Shown: in pieces, positions 52,864 through 62,150 of the stretch
Position numbering within the stretch: position 1 is the stretch's first letter
Layout of the letters: every line of letters begins with the position of its first letter
Assembly: GCA_030427405.1 (NCBI GenBank)
Contig: JAUHXK010000007.1
Span: 124,001-188,000, forward strand
DNA: 64,000 nt
Direction of reading: 5' to 3'
Source: Alphaproteobacteria bacterium
GTDB taxonomy: Bacteria > Pseudomonadota > Alphaproteobacteria > Rhodobacterales > Rhodobacteraceae
Position numbers and translations under genes: made by a program
Notes under the pieces: generated by a model
Database searches by the model: none
Told to the model about the DNA's origin: nothing
Seen by the model: the letters and a program-made list of their open reading frames with translations, nothing else

Positions 52864-53793
52864 ATGACCAAACCGTCCAGCGCGCCTCGCTCTTTTCAAG
52901 AGATCATCCTGCGGCTTCAGACCTATTGGGCCTCGAAGGGCTGCGCGATTTTGCAGCCTTATGACATGGAGGTCGGGGCAGGGACGTTCCATCCGGCAAC
53001 CACGCTGCGGGCGCTGGGGTCCAAGCCCTGGGCGGCGGCCTATGTCCAGCCGTCACGTCGCCCGACTGACGGGCGCTATGGTGAGAACCCGAACCGTTTG
53101 CAGCACTACTATCAGTACCAGGTGCTGATCAAACCCAGCCCGCCGGATTTGCAGAACCTGTATCTGGGCAGCCTTGAGGCCATCGGCATCGACATGGACC
53201 TGCATGACATCCGTTTTGTCGAGGACGACTGGGAAAGCCCCACACTGGGCGCATGGGGCCTTGGATGGGAGGTCTGGTGCGACGGCATGGAAGTCAGCCA
53301 GTTCACCTATTTTCAGCAGGTTGGAGGCCATGATTGTGCGCCGGTTTCGGGCGAGCTGACCTATGGGCTTGAGCGTCTTGCGATGTACGTGCTGGGCATC
53401 GACCACGTGATGGACATGCCCTTCAACGACCCGCAATCGCCCAGCCCGCTGACCTATGGCGACATCTTCAAACAGACCGAAGAGGAATACGCCCGCTGGA
53501 ACTTTGACGTGGCCAATACCGAGGTTCTGCTGCGCCATTTCGAAGAGGCCGAGGCCGAATGTGCCGCCATTCTGGCGCAAGAACACGATGATCCTAAAAC
53601 CGGCAAGCGCATCGTGATGGCGCACCCGGCCTATGACCAGTGCATCAAAGCCAGCCATATCTTCAACCTGCTGGACGCGCGCGGCGTGATCTCGGTGACC
53701 GAACGGCAGGCCTATATCGGCCGGGTCCGCGCACTGGCTAAGCAATGCGCGGATGCGTTCGTTCTGACCAAGGCCGGCGGAAACGCGGCCTGA
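52864..53793 (+). CDS. glyQ: Glycyl-tRNA synthetase alpha subunit
   Basis: 309 residues, usual length. [43 protein letters not shown] opens the class II core, and [26 protein letters not shown] and YGLERLAMY carry the motif 2 and 3 residues. It makes the aminoacyl-adenylate within the alpha2beta2 enzyme. glyS lies 2.5 kb downstream, after marC, a small protein gene and gltS. Confidence 0.98.
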   Translation: MTKPSSAPRSFQEIILRLQTYWASKGCAILQPYDMEVGAGTFHPATTLRALGSKPWAAAYVQPSRRPTDGRYGENPNRLQHYYQYQVLIKPSPPDLQNLYLGSLEAIGIDMDLHDIRFVEDDWESPTLGAWGLGWEVWCDGMEVSQFTYFQQVGGHDCAPVSGELTYGLERLAMYVLGIDHVMDMPFNDPQSPSPLTYGDIFKQTEEEYARWNFDVANTEVLLRHFEEAEAECAAILAQEHDDPKTGKRIVMAHPAYDQCIKASHIFNLLDARGVISVTERQAYIGRVRALAKQCADAFVLTKAGGNAA

Positions 53794-53801
53794 TGGGCCG
53801 T

Positions 53802-54434
53802 TCAGGCCAACCCCGGAAGCAGCGCCTTGAGCCCGTCGGCGATCATGCTGATTGCGATGGCCGACAGAATCATGCCCATGAAGCGGCTCATGATGACCCG
53901 CGCGTTTTCGGACAGTCGCCGCGCCAGTGCGGACGCGTTCCAGAACGTGGCAAGCAGCAGAAAGACAACCGCCAGGAACACTGCGGCAAACGCGATGGCG
54001 TTTTTCGGCCCGGTGACGTGGTGCGCATAAAGGATCAGGGTCGTTATCGTCCCGGGTCCGACCAGGATCGGAAAGGCAAGCGGGTAAAAGGCGACGGTTT
54101 CCGGCGCGGGGTAGGATTCTTTTTCACTGCTCGTACCGTGATGGGCGCTGCTTTCGCTGCCATTCAGCATATTCAGCCCGATCATCAGGACGACCAGCCC
54201 GCCGGCCACGCGCAGGTCATTGACGCTGATCCCGAAAAGGCCAAGCGCCTGGCTGCCGATCGCCGCAAAGGCGCCGCCCAAGACCAGGCAATACAGCGCT
54301 GTCTTCACGGCCACCTTGCGTTGGTCTGCGACCGTCAACCCGTTGGTGACGCTCAGGAAAACCGGAAGATTGGTAATCGGGTTCATAATTGCAAAAAGCG
54401 CGCCGAAAAAGCCGACGGCAAAGGTCGTGTCCAT
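53802..54434 (-). CDS. MarC family membrane protein
   Basis: 210 residues. Six hydrophobic helices; MNPITNLPVFLSVTNGLT is the characteristic first loop (Asn-Pro), and FPILVGPGTITTLILYAHHVTG is the repeat-related second. The family (MarC/UPF0056) has no proven transport substrate, and the old multiple-antibiotic link has not held. It lies opposite to glyQ, ending 8 bp past it, and is divergent from the small protein gene. Confidence 0.93.
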   Translation of the reverse strand: MDTTFAVGFFGALFAIMNPITNLPVFLSVTNGLTVADQRKVAVKTALYCLVLGGAFAAIGSQALGLFGISVNDLRVAGGLVVLMIGLNMLNGSESSAHHGTSSEKESYPAPETVAFYPLAFPILVGPGTITTLILYAHHVTGPKNAIAFAAVFLAVVFLLLATFWNASALARRLSENARVIMSRFMGMILSAIAISMIADGLKALLPGLA

Positions 54435-54526
54435 GACCTGTATCCTATGTTAACTCAAAGTTGCGCCGAACCTGTCGTATTTTTCGGGAACATGAAAGGG
54501 GCGCGCGGACCCCTGCGGAGAACATC

Positions 54527-55051
54527 ATGACCGGTAAACTGCTGGCTATCATTCTGGTTACATGTGCCGTCGCCGCTGGCGCGGGGATGTATTACCTTCA
54601 GGTTTATGGCTTCTACTATGATGTCGAACCCCGGCCCGGGCAGGATGTGGCGCTGCTTTCGGCGGCGACTGGGGTGCCAGAACCAATTGCCTATGACGCG
54701 TTTCGGGCCATCGACGCCGACAGTTCACCGATCCGCTTTCGCGCCTGTTTCGAAACCACAATGACACCGGATCAACTGGCCGCGTCCTTTGTCCCTGCGC
54801 AAAACCCGGAACCCTTGACGGCGCCGGGCTGGTTCGACTGTTACGATGCAGTCGCTTTGGCCAGCGCGCTTGCGTCGGGGCAAGCCCAGGCATTTATCGC
54901 TGAAAAGAATATCCACTACGGTGTGGACCGCATCGTTGCGGTGACCCAGGACGGCAAGGGCTATGTCTGGCATGCGCTGAACAATTGCGGCGAAAAAGCC
55001 TATGACGGAACCGTCATTGGCGAAGAATGCCCGCCCCGGCCACAGGGCTGA
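54527..55051 (+). CDS. Small membrane-anchored protein between glyQ and glyS (DUF6446-like)
   Basis: 174 residues from the ATG at 54527 with GGAG upstream. One N-terminal helix (about 4-25) anchors or exports it. The rest has RFRACFETTMTPDQLAASF, APGWFDCYDAVALASAL and VWHALNNCGEKAYDGTVIGEECPP with four Cys. This resembles a family seen in Rhodobacteraceae beside glyS, which I recall as DUF6446. Function unknown; gltS follows 9 bp later. Confidence 0.6.
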   Translation: MTGKLLAIILVTCAVAAGAGMYYLQVYGFYYDVEPRPGQDVALLSAATGVPEPIAYDAFRAIDADSSPIRFRACFETTMTPDQLAASFVPAQNPEPLTAPGWFDCYDAVALASALASGQAQAFIAEKNIHYGVDRIVAVTQDGKGYVWHALNNCGEKAYDGTVIGEECPPRPQG

Positions 55052-55060
55052 GCGCGCGGT

Positions 55061-56272
55061 ATGGGCGATGTCATTGCAATACCCGGGTTTTTGACGGCGA
55101 CGCTTGGTTTCGCCGTCTACCTGATCGGGGCCGAGATCAACGCCCGCGTCGCAACCCTGCGGCAGTTCAATATCCCAGAGCCTGTGACCGGGGGCCTGCT
55201 GGCCTCGCTTGTGGTCCTGATGCTGTACCTGGTCTTTGGTGCTGAACTGGCCTTTGACCTTAGTGCGCGCGATTTCCTTTTGGTGCTGTTTTTCGCAGGC
55301 ATTGGCCTGAATGCCCGGCTGTCTGATCTGATTGCCGGGGGAAAGCCGCTTTTGATCCTTTTGGTTCTGACCTTGCTGACCATTCTTGCGCAAAACGTGA
55401 TCGGGGCCGTTGGCGCGTCGGTCTTCGGCTATCCAGCGCAGGCCGGCGTCCTGTTCGGGTCTGCCGCGCTGATCGGCGGGCACGGCACGGCGATTGCATG
55501 GTCGCCAGAGGTTGCAGCGGCGACCGGGCTGGATGGGGCAACGGAACTGGGCGTGGCTGTGGCCACCTTGGGGCTTGTCCTGGCCGCGCTGGTCGGCGGG
55601 CCGATTGCGCGGTTGCTGATCGAAGGAAAGAACCTCAGCCCGAACCGCCCCGACGAAGACCATACCGTTGGCCTGCCAGATGATGCCGCGGCAGGTCAGG
55701 CGCAGATTGACCACCTGAGCATCATGCGGGTCCTGTTGTATCTGAACCTTGCGATCATTTCGGGCTTTGCCCTCAGCGAGACAATCGCTGCGGCCGGGCT
55801 GAAACTGCCGCTGTTCGTGCCCTGCCTGATCATGGGGATCGTCATCGCCAACCTTCGGACCCTGGTTGCGCCGCATGCGCAGCCCGTGTCGCGCACGCCG
55901 TCGCTGGCCCTGATCTCGGAATTTGCCTTGGGTGCGTTTCTGGCCATGTCGCTGATGAGCCTGCAATTGTGGACCATCGCCGAACTTGGGCTGGCAATCG
56001 CCGTGATCATGACGTTGCAGACCCTGTTTACCATCGGCTTCGTGATTTGGGTGCTGTTCCCCTTGATGGGGTCGAATTACCGCGCCGCTGTGCTTGCTGC
56101 GGGGTTCGGCGGGTTCGCATTGGGGGCGACGCCGACCGCAATTGCCAATATGACCGCTGTCACCAAGCGATATGGCCCTTCGCCTATTGCCTTTATCGTG
56201 CTCCCCCTTGTATCCGCCTTCTTTGTGGATATCGCCAATGCCATCGTCATCCAGACGATCGTCAATTTCTAA
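55061..56272 (+). CDS. gltS: Sodium/glutamate symporter
   Basis: 403 residues, about ten helices. RQFNIPEPVTGGLLASL, GSAALIGGHGTAIAWSP and a second-half match, GFGGFALGATPTAIANM, are the two GGxxGxG-type reentrant loops of GltS. It imports glutamate with sodium. It is sandwiched between a small protein gene and glyS, 9 bp before glyS. Confidence 0.94.
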   Translation: MGDVIAIPGFLTATLGFAVYLIGAEINARVATLRQFNIPEPVTGGLLASLVVLMLYLVFGAELAFDLSARDFLLVLFFAGIGLNARLSDLIAGGKPLLILLVLTLLTILAQNVIGAVGASVFGYPAQAGVLFGSAALIGGHGTAIAWSPEVAAATGLDGATELGVAVATLGLVLAALVGGPIARLLIEGKNLSPNRPDEDHTVGLPDDAAAGQAQIDHLSIMRVLLYLNLAIISGFALSETIAAAGLKLPLFVPCLIMGIVIANLRTLVAPHAQPVSRTPSLALISEFALGAFLAMSLMSLQLWTIAELGLAIAVIMTLQTLFTIGFVIWVLFPLMGSNYRAAVLAAGFGGFALGATPTAIANMTAVTKRYGPSPIAFIVLPLVSAFFVDIANAIVIQTIVNF

Positions 56273-56281
56273 GGACCGACA

Positions 56282-58441
56282 ATGCCCGACCTGCTGATCG
56301 AACTGTTTTCCGAGGAGATCCCCGCGCGTATGCAGACCCGCGCCGGTGTGGACCTGAAAAAGCGGATCACCGATGGTCTGGTCGAGGCCGGTTTGACCTA
56401 TGCCGGGGCCGCCGCCCTGACCACGCCGCGCCGCCTGACCCTGGCGGTCGAGGGTCTGCTGGCGGAAAGCCCCACCATCCGCGAAGAACGCAAAGGCCCC
56501 AAAGTCGGCGCACCTGACAAGGCCATCGAAGGCTTCCTGCGCGGTGCAGGGCTGACCCGCGATCAGTTGGAAGAACGCGATACGCCCAAAGGCGCGGTCT
56601 ATTTCGCCACCATCGAAAAACCCGGACGCCCGGCGGCAGAAATCGTGGCCGAGGTGCTTGAGGCGACGATCCGCAACTTCCCCTGGCCGAAATCCATGCG
56701 GTGGGGCAACGGCCCGATGCGCTGGGTGCGCCCGCTGCATTCGATCCTGTGCATTCTCAGCGATGAGGCCGGCGCGCAGGTTGTGCCGATGTCGGTTGAG
56801 GGCATCACATCCGGCGACACGACCGCGGGCCACCGGTTTATGGCCCCCGATCGTTTTGCGGTGACCTCGTTCGAGGATTACGCCGCCAAGCTGAAACGCG
56901 CCTTTGTTGTTCTGTCGCCCGAGGAACGCGCCGAGCATATCTGGAACGACGCCGAGAACCTGGCCTTTGCCGCAGGGCTTGAGGTTGTCGACGACAAGGG
57001 CCTGCTGGCCGAGGTGGCTGGTCTGGTTGAATGGCCCGTAGTGCTGATGGGGCAGATCGACGACGAATTCCTCGGCCTGCCGCCCGAGGTTCTGCAGACC
57101 TCGATGAAAGAGCACCAGAAATTCTTTTCGGTGAAGAACCCCAAAACGGGCCGGATCGAACGGTTCATCACCGTTGCCAATCGCGAAACCACCGATAATG
57201 GCGCGACCATTCTGGCGGGGAACCAAAAGGTCCTTTCAGCCCGTTTGGCCGATGCGAAATTCTTCTGGGAAAATGACCTGCGCGTCGCCAAATCGGACAT
57301 CGCCCAATGGACCCGCGCGCTGGAGAATGTGACATTCCACAACAAGCTGGGCACTCAGGCCGAGCGCATCGACCGCATCGCCGCACTGGCCCGCGAACTG
57401 GCGCCGGTGACAGGCGCGGATGCCGATCAGGCCGAAAAAGCCGCACGACTGGCCAAGGCCGATCTGAGTTCCGAGATGGTCTATGAATTCCCGGAACTTC
57501 AGGGGCTTATGGGGCGGTACTACATCGAAGCCGCAGGCGAAGGCGCCGCACTGGCCGCTGTGGCGCAGGAGCATTACTCGCCGCTTGGTCCTTCGGATGA
57601 CGTACCCACCGCGCCGCTCTCGGTGACCGTGGCGCTGGCCGACAAGCTGGACACGCTGACCGGGTTCTGGGCGATTGATGAAAAGCCGACAGGCTCGAAA
57701 GACCCGTTTGCCCTACGCCGCGCGGCGCTGGGGGTTATTCGGTTGGTGACAGGAAATGAAATTCGCTTCGCCTTGGGCAAGTGGATGGAGTTGCAAATCG
57801 AACGAAACCAGAAGGCCGCTAGGTCGAGAACAGTTGACGACATCGAAGACTTCGATAGCGTCGAAGACATTGACTCGATTGGTGAAGTCGATGAAAGCGA
57901 TCCCGAAAAGATTGCAAGGAACCTCCTCTCCTTCTTCCACGACCGCCTCAAGGTCTTCCTCCGCGACGAAGGAATCCGCCACGACATCATCGACGCCTGT
58001 ATCGCGATGGACGGCAATGACGACCTCAACCTGCTGGTCAAGCGCGCCCGTGCTCTGAACGCCGTGATCGCGACCGAGGATGGTGAAAACCTGGTGCAGG
58101 GCTTCAAACGCGCCAACAACATCCTGACACAGGCCGAGGAAAAGGATGGCGTCGAATACTCCTATGGCGCGGATGTGAAATTTGCCGAGACCGACAGCGA
58201 AAAGGCGCTGTTTGCGGCATTGGAAACGGCGAAGGGGCAGATTGACCCGGCGCTTGCGGCCGAAGATTTCCCCGCGGCCATGGCGGCCATGGCCGCCCTG
58301 CGCGGCCCGGTTGATGCGTTCTTTGAAGATGTGCAGGTCAATACCGACAATGACATCCTGCGCCGCAACCGTCTGAACCTGCTGAGCCAGATCAGGCAGG
58401 TCTGTTCCAGTGTCGCCGACCTGACCAGGATCGAGGGCTGA
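56282..58441 (+). CDS. glyS: Glycyl-tRNA synthetase beta subunit
   Basis: 719 residues, slightly longer than usual. LLIELFSEEIPARMQTRAG opens the chain; TFHNKLGTQAERIDRI is a conserved helix, and the C-terminal part holds the anticodon-binding (DALR-like) domain. An acidic insert (about 513-540) of DDIEDFDSVEDIDSIGEVDE type is coded with AGG, AGA and near-repeated GTCGAAGAC, unlike its neighbours. It binds tRNA for the alpha subunit. Confidence 0.97.
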   Translation: MPDLLIELFSEEIPARMQTRAGVDLKKRITDGLVEAGLTYAGAAALTTPRRLTLAVEGLLAESPTIREERKGPKVGAPDKAIEGFLRGAGLTRDQLEERDTPKGAVYFATIEKPGRPAAEIVAEVLEATIRNFPWPKSMRWGNGPMRWVRPLHSILCILSDEAGAQVVPMSVEGITSGDTTAGHRFMAPDRFAVTSFEDYAAKLKRAFVVLSPEERAEHIWNDAENLAFAAGLEVVDDKGLLAEVAGLVEWPVVLMGQIDDEFLGLPPEVLQTSMKEHQKFFSVKNPKTGRIERFITVANRETTDNGATILAGNQKVLSARLADAKFFWENDLRVAKSDIAQWTRALENVTFHNKLGTQAERIDRIAALARELAPVTGADADQAEKAARLAKADLSSEMVYEFPELQGLMGRYYIEAAGEGAALAAVAQEHYSPLGPSDDVPTAPLSVTVALADKLDTLTGFWAIDEKPTGSKDPFALRRAALGVIRLVTGNEIRFALGKWMELQIERNQKAARSRTVDDIEDFDSVEDIDSIGEVDESDPEKIARNLLSFFHDRLKVFLRDEGIRHDIIDACIAMDGNDDLNLLVKRARALNAVIATEDGENLVQGFKRANNILTQAEEKDGVEYSYGADVKFAETDSEKALFAALETAKGQIDPALAAEDFPAAMAAMAALRGPVDAFFEDVQVNTDNDILRRNRLNLLSQIRQVCSSVADLTRIEG

Positions 58442-58530
58442 CACGGTGGGCGCGGGCAAATGCGCGCCCACATCACACTTGTACAACAGGTAAAGCGGCT
58501 TATGCTGCGGTGAAACCAAAAGGTGCCGCA

Positions 58531-61071
58531 GTGCAGAATAACCCGCATACCACGCTTATCACTCCTGACGCTCCTGTCGCAGCTGACACCCATGGCGGCC
58601 GGGCCAAGTGCCTGCAGCGGCTTGTACGGCTGGACCTGCCCGTACCGCGCACCGTCGCGCTGTCCTTTGATCAGGTGCATCGACTGGCCGATGGCGATGT
58701 GCCGGCAATCGAGGCCATTCTTGAACAATTCGACAAATCTGCCCTGCTATGCGTTCGCCCCAGCTCGGAAGACCCCGATTGGGGCGGGCCGGGGGCGGTT
58801 CTGAATATCGGCATCAATGATGCGCGCTATGTCGATCTGTCTGACAAGATGGGGTCCGAGGCGGCGGCGGCGCTGTACCTGCGTTTTGTCCAAAGCTATG
58901 CCATTCACGTCGCGCGGCTGGATGCGGATGTCTTTGACGATATCGAAGCCGACGGCTGCGAGGGCCTGCGCCTGTCGCTGCGCGCCTACGAAGACGAAAC
59001 CGACGAGCCCTTTCCCCAGGATCGCGGCGAACAGTTGCTTGCGGTTCTGCGCTCGATGGCGCGGGCATGGGATGGAACCTCAGCCCGCTTGCTGCGGCAG
59101 GCAAAAGGGGCACCAAAGGATGCAGGGCTGGGCCTTGTGATCCAGGAGATGATCCCGGGTGTCGGTCAGGGCGAGTGCGGATCAGGCGTTCTGCAACTGG
59201 TGGATTCGTCAACCGGCCTGCCACAGATCACTGGCCGCTACCTGAGCCAGAGCCAGGGGCGCGATGCGCTGGGCGAAGGCGTTGCGGCGCTGTATCTGGA
59301 AAAGGACAAGCGCGGGCAATCGCTGGAAGATGTCGCACCACAGGCTTTTGCCGATCTGAAAGCCCATGCTGCGCTGATGCGCCGGAAACTGCGCGCCGAG
59401 ATGCAGGTCGAGTTCGTTATCGAAAACGGCAAGGTGCATATCCTTGACGGGGTCCGCGTTCAGCGCAGCGCCCGTGCCGCCATGCGGATCGCCGTCCGCC
59501 TGGCCGAAGATGGCATCATCACCCCGCAAGAGGCCGTCATGCGGATCGACCCGCATTCGCTGAACGAACTTTTGCACCGTCAGGTCCATCCCGAAGCAAA
59601 GCGCGATGTGTTGACCACCGGGATTGGGGCCAGTCCCGGGGCCGCGACGGGGCGCATTGTTTTTACCTCGGCCGAGGCGCAGGCCAGCGCCTCGCGCGGG
59701 GAACCGTGTATCCTGGTGCGCCGGGAAACCGCGCCCGAGGACGTGCGGGGCATGCACGCCGCCGTTGCGGTCCTGACCGAAAAGGGCGGCATGACCAGCC
59801 ACGCGGCGGTTATCGGACGCGGTCTGGGTCTGCCCTGTATCGTCGGGGCCTCGGACATGCGGTTTCAGACCAAGAAAAAGCTGCTGACCGGTCCTGATGG
59901 CCGCGTGTTCAAGACCGGCGATACGCTGACCATCGACGGCAGTTCCGGGCAGGTCCTTGCGGGCCAGCCGGCCATGCTCGAAGCCGCGTTGGACGATTGT
60001 TTCCAGACGCTCATGGGATGGGCGGATGCCGAGCGCGACATTGATATCCGCGCCAACGCTGACACCCCGGCAGATGCGCAAACCGCCCGCAATTTCCGGG
60101 CACAAGGCATCGGCCTTTGCCGGACCGAGCATATGTTCTTTGATCCCGGTCGCCTGATCGTGATGCGCGAAATGATCTTTGCGCAGACCCCGTCGGGGCG
60201 CGCGGCAGTGCTGGAGCGGTTGCTGCCCATGCAGCGTGCCGATTTCGTCCAGCTGTTTCGGATCATGGAGGGGCAGCCCGTTTGCATCCGCCTGTTCGAT
60301 CCGCCGCTGCACGAATTCCTGCCGACCAACCGCAGCGGTCAACGCGAGCTGGCCGAGGCGCTGGACCTGCCGGTGTCGGATGTCGAGCGTCGTGTCGATG
60401 CCATGAGCGAATACAACCCCATGCTTGGGTTACGCGGGGTTCGCCTGGGTGTCACGGTGCCCGAAATCTATGACATGCAGGCCCGCGCGATATTCGAGGC
60501 GACGCTCGAAGCCAGCAAGGATGGCGCGCCGGTGGTCCCCGAGGTCATGATCCCGCTTGTTTCGGCCATGCGAGAGGTCGAATTGGTCAAGTCGCGGATC
60601 GACTCTGTCGCCTCGGCGGTGGCGTCGGAACAGGGGCGGGATTTTGAGTATCGGCTGGGCGTCATGGTGGAAACACCGCGCGCCTGCCTCAGGGCCGAAG
60701 AAATTGCGCCGCAGACGGCGTTTCTCAGTTTCGGGACAAATGACCTGACACAGATGACCTATGGCCTGTCGCGCGATGACGCGGGACGGTTCATGTCGGC
60801 CTATGTCCGGCAGGGTGTCTTTACCGAAGACCCGTTTCACGTCCTGGACCCCGATGGCGTCGGCGAATTGCTTAGGCTTGGCGCCGAGCGGGGGCGGGCG
60901 GCCAAGCCCGAGGTGACGCTTTCGGTGTGCGGCGAACACGGCGGAAACCCCGAATCAATCGCCATTTGCCGCGACCTGGGGTTCGACTACGTGTCCTGTT
61001 CACCCTTCCGGGTGCCGGTCGCTCGGCTGGCTGCCGCTCAACTGGCGATTTCGTCCAAACTTGGGGGTTGA
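58531..61071 (+). CDS. ppdK: Pyruvate phosphate dikinase-like PEP-utilising enzyme (divergent N-terminus)
   Basis: 846 residues from a GTG at 58531 (AAGG about ten bases upstream); a GTG at 58510 is also possible. The usual N-terminal GGKGANLAEM is replaced by HGGRAKCLQRLVRLDLPVP. The phosphohistidine domain has TEKGGMTSHAAVIGRGLG, and the PEP barrel has CRTEHMFF, EYNPMLGLRGVRLG and CGEHGG with catalytic Cys. ATP-grasp residues are harder to see (LLCVRPSSEDPDWGGPGAVLNIG). It probably converts pyruvate, phosphate and ATP to PEP or the reverse. Confidence 0.85.
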   Translation: MQNNPHTTLITPDAPVAADTHGGRAKCLQRLVRLDLPVPRTVALSFDQVHRLADGDVPAIEAILEQFDKSALLCVRPSSEDPDWGGPGAVLNIGINDARYVDLSDKMGSEAAAALYLRFVQSYAIHVARLDADVFDDIEADGCEGLRLSLRAYEDETDEPFPQDRGEQLLAVLRSMARAWDGTSARLLRQAKGAPKDAGLGLVIQEMIPGVGQGECGSGVLQLVDSSTGLPQITGRYLSQSQGRDALGEGVAALYLEKDKRGQSLEDVAPQAFADLKAHAALMRRKLRAEMQVEFVIENGKVHILDGVRVQRSARAAMRIAVRLAEDGIITPQEAVMRIDPHSLNELLHRQVHPEAKRDVLTTGIGASPGAATGRIVFTSAEAQASASRGEPCILVRRETAPEDVRGMHAAVAVLTEKGGMTSHAAVIGRGLGLPCIVGASDMRFQTKKKLLTGPDGRVFKTGDTLTIDGSSGQVLAGQPAMLEAALDDCFQTLMGWADAERDIDIRANADTPADAQTARNFRAQGIGLCRTEHMFFDPGRLIVMREMIFAQTPSGRAAVLERLLPMQRADFVQLFRIMEGQPVCIRLFDPPLHEFLPTNRSGQRELAEALDLPVSDVERRVDAMSEYNPMLGLRGVRLGVTVPEIYDMQARAIFEATLEASKDGAPVVPEVMIPLVSAMREVELVKSRIDSVASAVASEQGRDFEYRLGVMVETPRACLRAEEIAPQTAFLSFGTNDLTQMTYGLSRDDAGRFMSAYVRQGVFTEDPFHVLDPDGVGELLRLGAERGRAAKPEVTLSVCGEHGGNPESIAICRDLGFDYVSCSPFRVPVARLAAAQLAISSKLGG

Positions 61072-61096
61072 CACCGGCCAAATCCCCTAGGATTAG
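61068..61096 (+). promoter_or_regulatory. Promoter candidate for the SleB-type gene
   Basis: A perfect TTGACA (61068-61073) overlaps the ppdK stop. A possible -10 is GATTAG 17 bp downstream, or TAGGAT at a shorter spacing. The following leader would be about 150 bases and holds CCGAA-ATAA-TTCGG. Confidence 0.4.
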
Positions 61097-61258
61097 TGGG
61101 TTTGGGATGGACCTGTGGCCGAAATAATTCGGTCTTGCGGGCGGTTTTCCACTTGCTTTTTCCCCAGAACTGGACCTTTCGCACAACCTGCGTTAAGAGC
61201 CTCGTCGCGCCCGCCGGGGGAGGGTAAGGCGCAAGAAGTGCCTGTGCGAGGTTATCTG

Positions 61259-61900
61259 ATGCTACGTTACATATTGGCTGCTGCCATAATGGCGGCAACC
61301 GTGCTGCCGAGTGCGTCCTTTGCTGAGAGGGAAGCCACAGAATCCGCCAAGCGAGAGCTTGTCGCCCGCAACGAATTGCCGGGGCAAAGCTTTCGTGACT
61401 ACCTGAAACTGTTCAAGCCTCGAAAAGAGCCTGAACCGGTCGAGGTGTCTTATTCCAAGGCCTGGCTTGACGGCCAGCCGAAACCAACCGGCGACGAAGA
61501 CTGGAAATGCCTGGCCGAGGCGCTGTATTTCGAAGCGCGCGGCGAAAGCGTCCGGGGCCAGTTTGCCGTCGCCGAAGTGATCCTGAACCGGGTCGAAAGC
61601 GAACGCTTTCCGGACTCGTTGTGCGGTGTCATCCGTCAGGGAACCGGCAAGAAATATCAGTGCCAGTTCACCTATACCTGCGATGGGCACAAGGAAGTGA
61701 TCCACGAAAAGAAAGCCTATGAACGGGTTGCCAAGGTTGCCCGCGCCTCGATCGACGGTGTGGCAAAGCAGTTGACCAGCGGGGCAACGCATTACCACAC
61801 CAAGGCGGTTCGTCCGTCCTGGGCGCGCGTGTACAAGGAAACCGCGCGGATTGGCGTTCATATCTTCTATCGCCACAATTACCGGACAGCCAGCAACTGA
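61259..61900 (+). CDS. SleB-type cell wall hydrolase
   Basis: 213 residues from the ATG at 61259 with GAGG nine bases upstream. Signal peptide (about 1-22, ending ASFA). The hydrolase_2 domain has CLAEALYFEARGESVRGQFAVAEVILNRV with the catalytic Glu, FPDSLCGVIRQGTGKKYQCQFTYTCDG, and ATHYHTKAVRPSWARV. It should cut peptidoglycan glycan strands in the periplasm. It has a promoter candidate of its own. Confidence 0.92.
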   Translation: MLRYILAAAIMAATVLPSASFAEREATESAKRELVARNELPGQSFRDYLKLFKPRKEPEPVEVSYSKAWLDGQPKPTGDEDWKCLAEALYFEARGESVRGQFAVAEVILNRVESERFPDSLCGVIRQGTGKKYQCQFTYTCDGHKEVIHEKKAYERVAKVARASIDGVAKQLTSGATHYHTKAVRPSWARVYKETARIGVHIFYRHNYRTASN

Positions 61901-62150
61901 CCGGTGCGCCCGCGCCGCCGAGGGCGCGGGGGTTTTCAGGATCAGCCGCGCGGGCCGAAAGGCCCGTTTTGCCGTTCTTCGGGGCCGTTGCGTTGGGAAC
62001 CGGATCAAGTTGTATCCGCCGGATCGGGCGGGCTTTGTCAGTTTCGGTGACGTTTTCGATGTCTGGTGTGGCGTTTGCTTGAATGCTATAGGCGCCGGAA
62101 ACGTCCAGATTGGGCCAACTCCGCCCGATGATTTTCAAAAGGCCCGCGAC

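Noticed and set aside
54725..57226. An 833-codon open frame on the minus strand
   Set aside because: It runs antisense to glyS and gltS, which have clear family motifs. Its composition is typical of a high-GC shadow frame and no domain is visible.
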